Of a stretch of DNA of 64,000 nucleotides, positions 53,001 through 64,000 are shown piece by piece. This DNA is from Chondrosia reniformis. Lineage: Eukaryota; Porifera; Demospongiae; Chondrillida; Chondrillidae. A program made the translations under genes and the position numbers. Below the pieces are notes generated by a model. The model ran no database searches and was not told where the DNA came from. It worked only from the letters and a program-made list of their open reading frames with translations. How positions within the stretch are numbered: position 1 is the first letter of the stretch; each line of letters opens with the position of its first letter. The stretch lies in NCBI GenBank assembly GCA_947172415.1, contig OX359197.1, positions 2,170,001-2,234,000 of the forward strand, read 5' to 3'.

Positions 53001-56000
53001 TGTCCATCCTTAGTGTTTGTTAGCAGATTTATTATAAAAGCATATATGTAGAAACTGAATATAGAGTCTCCATTACAGACTTTTTTAGTTATCATTGTCT
53101 CTATAAACAGCATAATTTTGATTTATTTGGCAAGGGAGTGTGTAGTTTGTCTAATATATCCATTGGTTTCAAAGAATCTACAGATTATATCCATGCTGCA
53201 TTATCTACAAGTACTAATTGAAGAAAATGTAGATTTTTTACAATTGCCACATTTTATATGCATGTTCGTCCAGAGTCAAATGATGAGACAAGCATGTTCA
53301 TGTTAAGCCAACGAACATAAAAAGGTATACATGCCTGGGAATTGCAACACTGTATATACGTACGTACATACGTATATATAATACTTATCTAGTTTTGCAC
53401 TGTCATGTAACTGTATCTGCATTAATAAAGTTTCTGTACTTGGTTTTTATGCACAAACTAAATTAAATGATTACTAAGTATTGCATAATACAATAAATTT
53501 CTCAATGTTATATGATAAAGATTTTCATAATTTCAAAAGAAGGAATCTGTCATTGAGTATACCAATTCAATTAGAAATGTGTATATCACATTTACTACAG
53601 TACGTATAAGCTAATTCAAGCATCTAGAGCCACTTACTCACCTTCAGTAGTATCCATTACTTGAATTAAAGTTGATGACTGGCTTCCCAGTTTAATACCA
53701 AAATCAATACTTTCTGAATCCAAAATTAAATTTAAAATGAATTCTTCCAATGGCTCCACCAAATCATCCAGTGCTGCAGTTAAGCTAACAGTTTGACTTA
53801 ATGAACCTGGTCCAAATGTCACAGTTGCTGTGGATAAACTAATATCTTCACAGGAAAGGAAAACAGGAGAAATGCAAAAGGTTCATTCATATGTGTATGA
53901 CACATAGCTTGTGCAGTCATACGTAGCTCAGTGGCAGAATGCTGGAGGCTAAAGCTAATAGTCAAAGGTTCATCTCTCGGCAACTATTTTCACTTTTTTT
54001 AATAACTTAATGACACTATTTCTTAGAGCTATGATTTAGAATAGATCCATAGAGCTTTGAGTGTGGATACAATCAAGCCTTCTTTACTTCACTATTAAAC
54101 ATGTAGTGAGATGCTCTTGTTGAAAGTGTAATTATAGGAGTAAATGTGTGAAACATTGCCTCTCTAATCACACCTTGATGAGACCATCTCATTAATGATT
54201 AATAGACCAATAAGTATAGTTTCCATTAAATTCTTTGTGGTTAGGTTACCCCATAAAACTTACCTTCTTCCCCATTCATTGTAATGTTTACAGTGTAGCG
54301 TTGATCACTTCTGTTACTTGCTGTCAGAGTAATGTTAATTGTCTCGCCCTCTTCCACTTCATACAGATTTTTTTCAAACTCCACAAACACCTCTACATAT
54401 AGAATACAATGTTATAGGGTGAAGGCTGACTTGAGATTTACATATATACACATTGAGGAGTTCAAACCTGTTGCATCTTCAATTGTAACTTCAGTTGAAC
54501 TTCTGTTTCCTTTTGTAACTGTGAAATTATCAGGTGTTGGAGGAATCAAAACAAGTGTAACTGTCTCTAATAGCTCCTTTATATCATCCTCTTTGGCTGT
54601 AAATACGAATGACTTGGAAGTGTCTCCATGAAGGAACTGTACACTTGCAGTATCCAACTGAAAATCTGTGAAAAGTGTCAGGTTATGAGTTGGATGTGGC
54701 ATCAAATTAAGAGATAATGGAATTACATGGAATTACATTTCAATTGCAGATAGAGATGAGTATTTTTATACTTTAACTTAATGAACAAAACAAAATTATC
54801 CCAGAACACTTAATTAACCTTGAGCATGAGTTTCATCTGCCTTAGATTATTAATATAATGCTCATGACACTTACCATCATTGTCCTCGGGGGTTACTGAT
54901 ACAGAGTATGGCATACTAGCTTCAACATTGGCTTCAATTGTAATGTTAATAGATTGCCCTTCTGTTACTGCATACTGTTCCTTTTCAAAATTAACTTCAA
55001 GTACTATATAATGCAATAATTGTGAAAACAAACTAATGTAGGATATTTACTTAAATTTGTAATGCATCAATTGTAGTATGTTTAGGTAAAGTAAGAAAAA
55101 TTATAGATACGTACGTACATAAAACTCCAATGTAATCAATAGTTATTATCGACTTACTTTCATTATCCAGAATTCTAATTGTAGATTTACTGATGCGTAG
55201 TCCAATGTCTCTTGGTGGATCACCTACAATTGAGAGCTCCAGGTTTGCAAATTCTGTTTGTTCAGCTATTTCATCATCGACCAGAAATACTTTAACAGAA
55301 CCTTCTTTCATTCCAGGAGTAAATGTTACAATGTTCTCCCCAAGAGCTATGTCAGTCACTAAAAGGTAAAATATGTACAATTATATCATTCTAAGACTTA
55401 AAGCACTGTATGTTATGTTAGAAGTACTGCATGTTATGTAGGAAGTAGGTGTCTTATACAGTCTAAAACTACAATACAAACCTTCAGCAGTTCCTGGACT
55501 GACTGTGACATTGATGGTAAAGTCAAATGAGAAATCCTTATCTGTAACAACAGTTACAATTACTGATCCGTTATTTTCAGAAACAGAAAAAATTGGTTCA
55601 CTAAATCCAACCATAAGCACATCTAAAACAAGTGAAAATACATATATCATTAAACAGTACAACAATACATTATATTTCATATAAGGAAGGATTACAATGT
55701 ACGTATATATGTGAACATGTACATACGTACCTATACGTATGTACGTAAGTATGTATGTACATATACATGGTGTATGAAAGTTATAATTAAATTTTTACAC
55801 TACACAAGGCAATACAAAACTAAGGTGATCAGAATAACTGTACATGGCTAGCTTTAAAGTAATATTCAGGAGACCTTGGTTATATGACATTTGACAATAT
55901 TTAAGGTAAGCCTATCTCTAGAGGTAACATATAGTGAGGGTCCACCATAGTGTTGAAATAAAAACAGTAAAATACTGTACCATCGTCTTGGATGATAATC

Positions 56001-59000
56001 TCTGTAGCATTTGGAGTACCAATCAAGTCTTCTACCAACCCTGAGGGTCCAGCCTCAGCTTGGATAAGAACAACAAAAAAGGTTTCTTCCAGTTCTGAAA
56101 TCATATCATCAGATATGGGAACAGAAACTGACATGTTGAAGACATTTTGGGGAAATGAAACTTTAATGGTTTCATCAGGGAAATCCCCAGGCCCTATAGG
56201 AATAGATATTAAATACCTAATCAAACATTTCATGTGGATAGAAATAAATGTACATATGTATGTGTGTACATACCTACTGCTGAGTTGGACATTGGTGCTA
56301 GGAACACAGTTGAATTCCTAGCAATGCAATCACTTCTGCTGACATAAATGTCTACTAGACCACCCCTTATATCCTCTGGAGTCATGTACATGAGATCGTT
56401 TACAGTGTGAACCACTATACACAGATAAATTAAATATAATTATTACACATACTAGTGGAGTGTAAAGAGCTATAGAGAGAACCGGAGTGTCCCCATTACC
56501 ACTCCAAAATATGGTTGAGCCATAAACAGCTGTTTTGGACTTTGGAACCATTTAGTATGGATTAAATGGAAATACAGTAGAATCTCATTATTACGAAATC
56601 GCTTATAGTGAATGTCTCAATATAGTCATAGACTAACCAACAAGAATATGAAGAAGAAGATGAAGAAGAAGAAAACGAAAATGGGAAATTTCAAAGTTCG
56701 TTCATTTGACAGCGGAACACGGTCGCTTCCCTTAAAGGCCAGTTTATAGCATGGCTGGTCTATGTTTAACTATACATAGCCTTTTTTCAGCGATTTTCAG
56801 CCTATTTCAGATTTTCGCTCATATACAAATGTATAGGGAAAACGAAACAACCGGTACCATCCCTACATAGAGAGTACTACCATACTCTCTGATTATCTAC
56901 ATTCAATATAGTGAATATTCAACATAAGGAACTAATTTTGGTCCCCTTTGAGCTTCACTATAATGAGATTCCACTGTATATGAGTGGCCTATCTGCCAGC
57001 AAGTAAGGCTATGTGGCTTTTACTTATCAGCAGAATAAGGTATGGTAAAAGTGTGGCTAACTTATTACAATGAAAATATGGTTTAAAACTAAAGCCAACT
57101 GAATGTTAGACTTTGGATTTATTCTGCCTCTTATTCAGAGGGGCTACACAGTATGTATGAAAGATAACACATACATTGTAGCAACATGTACTGTGAGTAG
57201 AAGTGTAGACTATCAATACTTAAAAGTACATACAGTAAGTATAAACAATTTATAGTTAAATGCATTTATTCACCTTCATTATCACGAATAGATATTGTCC
57301 CTTGAACTTCAGTCAAATCAAACATCAGACCACTGGAACCACTTTCCAAAACAGAGAATATAAATGATTCATTACACTTTTCTGGAATATCATCATTAAG
57401 AATTTCAATTTGAAATGTAGTTTCATTGGTTCCCAAGGAAACATCAACAACTGTATTATTAATTTGAAAATCTTCATATTCTATGAAAAACGACATCTAA
57501 AGTGAACAGCCATGCAGATATTACTATCAAGTCATATGACAATATTCTCTCTCTCAAAGTCAACACACCTACAAATGTGCTACAATAATACACAATTAGC
57601 TATTCATTTACAGCTATCCATCACAGCAAAATAAAACACAAATCACATGTGCAGTTACTGACCTAATGCAGAGTCATTCATTAAATGAATTCTCAATGAA
57701 AAGGGCACTGAAAAATCACTTAAAATATTCATTGATATTTCTAAAAAAGATTGTTCTCCCTCGACTATAGTTCTTTCAAATACAGCTTCAATTACCAACT
57801 CATCTAAAGAGTAAATTAAATAGGAAAATATTAGCAAAATTGTTAAATTTCAATTAATTAAAATAATTACCATCATCAATAATTGTAACTTCCGTTTGAT
57901 TTCTGTTTTGGTCTACTTCTGTAAACATAGTCTCGTTGGTGACACTTAGTATAACTTCAAACTTTTCATCAAGTTCAGCTTCATCATCTGGAACTGTATT
58001 AATTGTAGCATTAATTTTTCTAACATTCTCTGGTATAACAAAAGTATTCTTTAGTAAAAAGACATCTATTTTCTTCCCATTAACTGCAATTAGAGAGAAA
58101 CACAAATATCATATAACTTATATAAGAAAAACATGCAAACAATAAATTACCCATTCAACAAAATGTTGTACAAAATTTTCAAAATAGCAATAATGTTTGA
58201 CAGAACAGCAAATTAGTGCATGTAAATAAAAAGTGGGGAAATTTGTACTGTATATATATATTAAATACAGCATAATATTCCAGTCAAATATAGAGATTTT
58301 ACTACTGGTCAATTGGTCAACAGGTTCCATATACACATTATTTACATATGTACATACGTAGGGTATATTGGATAAATGTACGTACTTATGTAAAATTATA
58401 CACACAGATGTTATACCAGGGTGGCCTTGAGTGTGAATAAAGTTGCTTACAGTATATATGTACATATGTACGTATGTCAATAATTTTGTAAACATAGCTA
58501 CACACATCATCTACAATTCAAAGTCTCAAAATCATAGTAATCAATGTCTGTAGGCAAGTTTAAAATTGCTCTCAAGATTAATACAGATATTCCAGTCTCA
58601 ATCAAAACAAATAAGGCATTCAAACCAACATTCTTGAAAATGGAAATTGTAGACATTCAGATCTGTTGTTACTACTGTAAATACATACGTACATCTGAAT
58701 CTCGCTGATTCTCAGCCAGATTCTCCCATTTTTGTTTTCAATATTACCTTGAAATGGCTACCATATAGGGTTCGAAGGATAAAAATTCTTATCTTTTGAA
58801 AGGATCATCTTTCGACTTTTAGAGCATCTAAAGAGATAGTTTTGTTGTGTCTCTTGAGTGTCAGACGTTTCGACCCCGAGGGTCTTTATCAGTGAGTCTA
58901 GAAAGATAAGTTCAGCGCAATTAGAAAAACCCTTATTCTATTGATCTTATTCTTCCAAAATCCAAATTTAATTGTACATATCATATGAGTGCAGTATCAT

Positions 59001-62000
59001 AATTAACATGATATTATACTCAAAGTACGTATACAGCAGGCCTACATACGTACGTATGGAGGTCTATACAATTTATAATATGGTTATATTACAAACCTGA
59101 AGCATACATTGAGCCCTCTTTTGAAACCACTTCAATCATAACAGTGATGTTAGTGCCTATGTGATCCCTGTCAACTTCTATCTCCACATCCAAAGCACCA
59201 GAAAACTCTTCCACTCGATACTCACTCTGAGAGAAGAACACCTTGTAAGGGGCATCATCTGAAGTACAAAAAGAAAGATGTAATTATACATAAAACAGTA
59301 AAATTAAAGTGTCACTGTGACAATCGTAACTCAATGATACAACACGTATATATACCTAGTTCCAATCCAAGCAAATGGTTTTATATTTTAATTCAGTGAT
59401 ATCTGTCTAGGATTTATCATTATACATAGCAGAATTATGTAAGTGAGAAGGGAAGCATACCTAATTTAATAGTACATTTAGTGTTGTTTTCAGTATGTTA
59501 AGACTACGTAGCTCAGAGGCAATTACTTTTAATTATACCACATATAACCAACTTGACTTACCATCTATTATAAGGGCATCTGCCTTTTCAGACGCAAACT
59601 TAAGTCTGCCTTCAAATGGTATCTCTCCTTCAGAATTTAGTACATCATTGAGCAACCGAAGAGAAAATGTTTCATTTAATTCAGGAATATCATCATTCAC
59701 TATTCTAATGTTAAACGGATCTGAGACTCCACCACTATTAGGTTGAAAACAGACACTTTCTCTCTTTTCTTCAAAATCAACACCTCCTATATTTGGAAGA
59801 TACAACACAACCTGTATATAAGTTAGGAAAGGATAAAAGTATACATACATATATTTAACTCATGCACACATGGTCACATTTAAAAGTAAAAGTATCTACA
59901 TTATTATATAGGGATACATTTACAACTATAACTAATACAAATTAGTATGTGTAAACGAGATTTGATCAGTTTAAAAGGAACTAACAATAAAGTTACCTAC
60001 CCGTAGCAACTGTTAAAGCATCAATTATGTCTGTGTTCATTCTACTTAGAATTTGAACACAAAACTGAACTTCATATTCTCCTTGAGCAGACAGTTCTTT
60101 ACTCAACTGACTTTTACCCTCAATCACAGATAGGTCTTCTGGGAAGACAACAGTCACTTCTATGTACATCAATAAAATATTTGTTAATCAAATGGAAGGT
60201 ATATGGCTATAATCTTTATGATGAATCTAAGATACACGATGTACATATATACGTGTATGTATGCAAACATACACAGACACTGTGAACAATATATTTTAAC
60301 AATTTTCTTTACCATCTTCATCAACAATCTGGACTGTAACAACATCCACATTAAAAGCTATTGTATATATGCCTGTATGGAACGTTTTGTTAAATGTAGC
60401 CTCGAATTGTTCAAGGTCTTCAAGAACATTATCATTAATGATCCCAACAGCTGCAGTAGCCATAGTTTCATTAGCTAAGAATGTTAGCTCTAAAACCTCA
60501 TCTACAAAGTCCATATTTGCTAAAAGGAAAAGAAAAACACTTTTAATAGTATGATAAAGGTTCAATAAAGCACACAGGTACGTACCTGTAGCTGGTAGGT
60601 TCTTCACTTCCTTTAGCAGTACAAAGACAGAATATTCAAGAGGCACAGGTACACTTGACTGAGCTGTAAGTGTCAGCATATCATTCTCCTTGATTTCCTC
60701 AAACTCAGATGTAAAACCCACTAATATGGCTATTTAATGTAACAGCAATTATAAATTATAATACTAGGTAGTATACGTACGTACTTACAGTATCATTGGT
60801 CATACCGTACTAAGGTAACTGTTTTAACAAAGCATGCAATGCAATGGCATTAACTTTAAATAATAATATGTACATATATACTTGTAAACTTTATTCATAG
60901 GAAGTTCATCTAGATCTGTTATATACAAAAATAGTAATGAATTGGGGAGAAGTACAATGTACGTAATTGTTACTTTTATTGGCTTAAAGACTGAGATTTA
61001 TTGAGCATCAGCAACACTAATTCAAAAGCTGATTCAATCAATATTGCTGTGCTCAGTAAATCTTAATCTACTGTATATATTTACATCTTAGTAGAAATTG
61101 CTGAAAAAGATCTCCAGGTAGAAATGTTCAATTTGACAACAATTTGTGTTGCTGATGCTCAACTAACCCCTATAACTAATATAAATGTAACAAATACTCC
61201 TTATCATTCCATAAATACATCTTGTGTACTAATACAATTTAGATATATCAAAGATAGAGTTTATACATTATGGATTGCACTAACCTTCATCATCTTCAAC
61301 AACTATTGTAACAACATTTCCTTGTGGAAAGGAAATCAAACAGTCAGTGACTTGAGTTGCTACAAGTGTACACTCTCTACGACCATCAGATATTGTGTTA
61401 TCAGGAAGTAACTCTAACTGATCAGATCTTGTGTCTGATCCTTCTATATCAGCATCAGAACACTCGGGATCATTACATCGATACACAAACGTGTAAGGTC
61501 CTAATACAGACAAAAAGAATAGATTAAGAAATATAGTAAGGTAAACAATTGCTTAAAGTGATAAGTTATACTTAGAGTTCATATTACTTTTGGAATTTAG
61601 TTGATACAAACTGCATCATTCACTAGGGTACTTATATACTACTAACTATTACTACTACTACTAAGAAGTCCGCTCTGTTTTAAATCATTTCAGCTTCATG
61701 CAGTGATTTGATCTACTCCTTTGACAACTTTTGGGGTAGATTTCCAGCAGAGATATTGCCAATGATGACAACAATTGGACCCAGGCCTCACTTCCTATCT
61801 GGGATGGAGGCCTGGGTGCAAGGAATGCAACCCAATTTGCTCTTTTGTCTTTTTGGCTTCAGCTGCGGGTTGTAGCAGCATGATATGCCAACGTTTTCCA
61901 AGAGAAGTGACTTATCAGGCACATAATAATGCCATACAAAATTGGAGTGAAGGATGCGAAGCTCCACCTCTCCCAAGACCAGATTCCTCCAGCCAAATAT

Positions 62001-63971
62001 CATAGGATACACCTAGAGTGACTGCCTATTTTAAGTAACTAAAGGAAGCAGCTCCAGATTCCCCCACTCATGCTTGCCTTTTGACAGTCATTAGGATAAA
62101 GAGGAAGGAAGGGGCTTGGCTTCAAACTCTCCCAATATCATCTCTATACTTGTACAAGGAAGAAGATACCTTTGTGTCAGCCACACAAATATCATCCGTG
62201 TGGAACCCGGCTGCTAGGAAACCTACAGCATACACTTCTGTAAGAGTCTGGGATGTCACTCTTGCCACTTGGCAATTGACGACCTCATCTAGAGATCACT
62301 TGGACCTGTAAAGATCTTAGCACATACTTAAGCCGGCAGGAATTTGCAGCAAAGATTCGATGGGGTTACAGTCCTGCCTTGGAAGAGTGGCAGGGCATTG
62401 GTTTGGGATGCCACGTGTTCTGCTACCTTTCTCCCATCTCATCTTGAATTGACTACCAGGGAAGGGGAGCTGTGGTGAATCAGGTTGAGCAAAGGAAAAA
62501 GCCAAGGATACCAAGCTGACAACAACCCACCATTTTGTCTCATTGACAGTTAAAATCACTGGCTGTTTGGATCTGAGGCTGAGGTGTTCTTTCAAGAATT
62601 TGACCAAAGAGGAGACAGGAGAACCCTGGCACATGACTTGTCAATACCCTTTACAGAGAATTTAAATATAATTACACTTACTTAGACTGTGTCCAAAAGA
62701 GAACACATAATGAATTTGCTAATGTTGTTTTAGATAAAAGTGTTCATGAGAAGGCTAAGAAAACCAAATACAGAGTGCCACACACTTTGGATTAGAACTG
62801 TTTTTTGCTAGTGATTTCTTGCAAATGTGTGATTCCAGCTTGTCTACTCATAGCAAATGGTCACTACTCTTGTGTCAAAATGAACTCAAAAATTTAAATT
62901 TAACTTTTGATGTATCAAAGAATGTTTATTAGGAAATACATAAATCTAAACTTATAATCATCCTACATCTCTCATGTAGAATGATAGCATGATTTTCAAT
63001 CAAGTACTTCAATGTGAACATTTTGCACCTCCCCAGACAAGATTCATGTGTATATACTTTCATTGACAACTAATTTGATGTAGGATTTCACAACAGTCCT
63101 ACGAAACTTACTTCTTCTGTTTGCCACACATTTTGGATCAGAACTGTTTTCTGCTAATCTAATAGTGATTTCTTCCAAATGTGTGATTCCAGCTTGTCTA
63201 CTCATAGCAAATGTAACAGGTTCTGCATTCTCTTTGGTCACTATTCTTGTGCCAAAGAGAATGTTAACAGCTGCAAATGTCAGACAAGAAAGGACTGGAT
63301 GATCAACATTTATGCATCTACATATAGCGATATTAATACCTATTTAGAATAATGAAATATGCTTGAATTAACCATGCACATATGAAAAATCTAAGATATC
63401 ATTTTCCTACATGCTTTGCCTATTCTGTAAAAGAGCCTATAGAGGAACTAAACCTGAAGAGAGCCTTGGATGAAGATACAGGAGTCTTTTCTTCCTTCTT
63501 TCATCTCCTGGGTCAGACAGCCATTTCTGGGAATTCCACCCTTCATCAGTGATCCTGGGAGTCTTTGTTTTTTTCTTTATCTTTATCTTGATCTTCTGTG
63601 AATCCTTGGCATGCATGATAATCAAATTGCATTGCATTGAAATTTCAATTTATGAATTTATTGGGATTTTTACAAGAAATAAAATCAAAGCAGATTATTA
63701 GAATTGATCTAAATAATAACATTCCAGAGTATAAGAATGAGTTATTTTCAGAGCTTACGAGTATCTGTAATGGTGATGGTAACTTCATCATCACAAGGAT
63801 TGCTAGCAGCTGGATTGGTATCAAGTATAATCCTAAACGTTTCAGGCCCTTCACATCCTCGTGTATCATTCAGGATAGTTATACAAATTTCCTCAGATTC
63901 ACTATCATCCTCAAATATCAGTCTTTCAAATCCACTTCCACTGGCAGGTACAGGGATATACTCAAAATTAG
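46002..63971 (-). CDS. Giant Calx-beta protein, probable sponge aggregation factor (3' 35 exons)
   Basis: About 2299 residues are encoded here; the N-terminus is outside. Exons in order: 63971-63759, 63270-63112, 61500-61285, 60720-60586, 60519-60313, 60159-60001, 59786-59562, 59258-59097, 58083-57871, 57803-57663, 57480-57274, 56414-56274, 56193-55981, 55622-55482, 55358-55158, 55003-54875, 54665-54468, 54392-54264, 53845-53642, 52756-52424, 51954-51826, 51734-51534, 51474-51349, 50925-50716, 50614-50486, 50153-49959, 49759-49430, 49133-48999, 48939-48733, 48506-48372, 48185-47997, 47585-47445, 47352-47161, 47086-46571, 46339-46002. All introns are phase 1. The exons encode 17 Calx-beta repeats plus one half (VxFExxxYxVxEG first half; DDxxExxExFxLxL second half). 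Many N-glycosylation sites; no membrane segment. This matches secreted, calcium-dependent sponge aggregation factors used in cell adhesion and self-recognition; that identity is inferred. Confidence 0.85.
49430..49759 (-). other. Fused exon encoding a whole Calx-beta repeat
   Basis: 110 codons covering both halves (SVEFEESVYSVAENN to DDIKEINEMFILELE), without the intron that splits nearly every other repeat. Together with 52424-52756 it is one of two such exons, best explained by precise intron loss. Confidence 0.8.
50234..50380 (+). repeat. Intronic dispersed repeat, copy 1
   Basis: Shares GTCAC-AATGAAG-TGGAATTCCCA, CAGTGGAG and TTAGTTCCCTA blocks with 51108-51325 and, inverted, with 63403-63565. 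The family is confined to introns of the Calx-beta gene in this window. No ends or ORF defined. Confidence 0.6.
51108..51325 (+). repeat. Intronic dispersed repeat, copy 2
   Basis: The longest copy, with GGGTGGAATTCCCAGAAAC, CTCAGTGGAG, AAGACTCCTGTATC and CATGCTATGCCTATTCTGTA blocks. Confidence 0.65.
52424..52756 (-). other. Second fused Calx-beta exon
   Basis: 111 codons from ILVNFDRSSYVVSEGD to ADNIKETDETYSLSL and the IEDPTG end. It holds the two halves in one exon with phase 1 borders. Confidence 0.8.
52757..53641. other. Long intron of the Calx-beta gene, nothing recognised
   Basis: AT-rich intron with several ACGTACGTACATA-type words, which recur through the introns of this gene. A plus-strand frame at 53118-53306 is not convincing. 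Confidence 0.4.
53925..53985 (+). ncRNA. tRNA-like sequence (SINE head or tRNA relic)
   Basis: TAGCTCAGTGG fits the A box consensus, and GGTTCATCTCT, about 35 bp on, is a weak B box. Stems do not close well, so this is not a working tRNA. Likely a tRNA-derived SINE fragment in a Calx-beta intron. A similar A-box word (ACGTAGCTCAGAGG) occurs at 59504. Confidence 0.4.
56575..56976. mobile_element. TA-flanked mariner/pogo-like MITE carrying a nested repeat
   Basis: Ends CAGTAGAATCTCATTATTAC and the complement of AATGAGATTCCACTG, flanked by TA. The hairpin-ended repeat at 56637-56893 lies inside it, so the MITE is the older insertion. Confidence 0.72.
56637..56893 (+). repeat. Hairpin-ended dispersed repeat, copy 5 (nested)
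   Basis: A diverged plus-orientation copy ending in the hairpin at 56869-56890 and GAT. It starts with a GAAGAAGAAGA run, as at the equivalent site of copy 1. Confidence 0.65.
58259..59096. other. Calx-beta intron with hammerhead-like motif
   Basis: Minus strand at about 58862-58897 reads CTGATAA, a GACCC/GGGTC stem with a 3-nt loop, then GAAAC, the order of a hammerhead core with one core change (G to A in CUGANGA). The rest of the intron shows nothing. Confidence 0.4.
60984..61075. mobile_element. Small imperfect palindrome (MITE-like)
   Basis: GAGATTTATTGAGCATCAGC pairs with GCTGTGCTCAGTAAATCTTA across a short loop. Intronic. No target duplication defined. Confidence 0.45.
61738..62640. 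other. Unexplained G+C-richer block in Calx-beta intron 2
   Basis: Composition differs clearly from the flanking AT-rich introns. Several overlapping frames exist on both strands (61775-62005 and 62081-62311 plus; 61788-62012 and 62317-62634 minus), none recognised. CAGGCCTC / GAGGCCTGG words near 61786-61815 form a small inverted repeat. Probably a degraded insertion (retrocopy or transposon). Confidence 0.45.
62775..62890 (-). pseudogene. Degenerate duplicate of a Calx-beta exon
   Basis: About 115 bp match the exon at 63112-63270: GATTTCTT-CAAATGTGTG, ATTCCAGCTTGTCTACTCAT, TTGTG-CAAA. Internal deletions break the frame and no splice sites remain. Relic of a local exon duplication. Confidence 0.7.
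63403..63565 (-). repeat. Intronic dispersed repeat, copy 3 (inverted)
   Basis: Inverted copy of the repeat at 51108-51325, sharing CATGCTTTGCCTATTCTGTA and CTGGGAATTCCACCCTTCAT. Confidence 0.6.
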
Positions 63972-64000
63972 CTAAAAATGATGTTAATATGTTAAAAATC

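Noticed and set aside
53925-53985. A functional tRNA gene
   Set aside because: The A box is good, but acceptor and anticodon stems do not pair and the B box is poor.

Overview
The window is animal DNA and most likely comes from a demosponge, possibly an Amphimedon-type genome. The evidence is AT-rich sequence, short introns with GT/AG borders, a CARD-like/NACHT/LRR immune-receptor gene, and a huge secreted Calx-beta gene built like a sponge aggregation factor. No homology search was run. Gene models were built by hand, matching splice sites and reading phase; five genes close perfectly over 8 to 15 exons each.

Left part (1-6.9 kb). Two exons of a leucine carboxyl methyltransferase-family gene (minus strand) run off the left edge. 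Next come a partial copy of an aldo-keto reductase promoter and first exon (5.2-5.7 kb) and two exons of a four-jointed/FJX1-like kinase gene. The kinase gene appears cut off on its 3' side.

Mobile-element part (about 6.96-28.9 kb). A large inverted repeat (AT-rich tip plus a hexamer-based minisatellite) at 6.97-7.69 and 28.26-28.89 kb encloses two divergent genes. One is an 11-exon, 718-residue AAA-type ATPase (minus). The other is a 7-exon, 1030-residue DDE-type transposase carrying an OTU-like domain with altered catalytic residues and a CXC cysteine domain (plus). I read this as one large, probably undescribed DNA transposon. Nested inside it is a complete CACTA element of 9893 bp (12444-22336) with CACTG termini, a TTT target duplication and an intact empty site in the neighbouring tandem repeat. 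It holds a 4-exon, 941-residue transposase, a divergent 9-exon, 323-residue second gene, a 254-residue ORF and a 20-copy 49-bp array.

Right part. A complete 15-exon NLR gene of 1555 residues (29027-40061) has a CARD-like domain, about 43 VPPQN pentapeptides, a NACHT domain and LRR exons duplicated in pairs. A complete 11-exon AKR7-type aldo-keto reductase of 329 residues follows (40549-45387). The last 35 exons of a Calx-beta protein (about 2299 residues, minus, 46002-63971) fill the rest; its N-terminus lies beyond the right edge. The NLR and the putative aggregation factor are candidate immunity and self-recognition genes in close linkage. Many small elements (CACAG-ended MITEs, TA-flanked MITEs, a hairpin-ended family, hammerhead-like motifs) sit in the introns.
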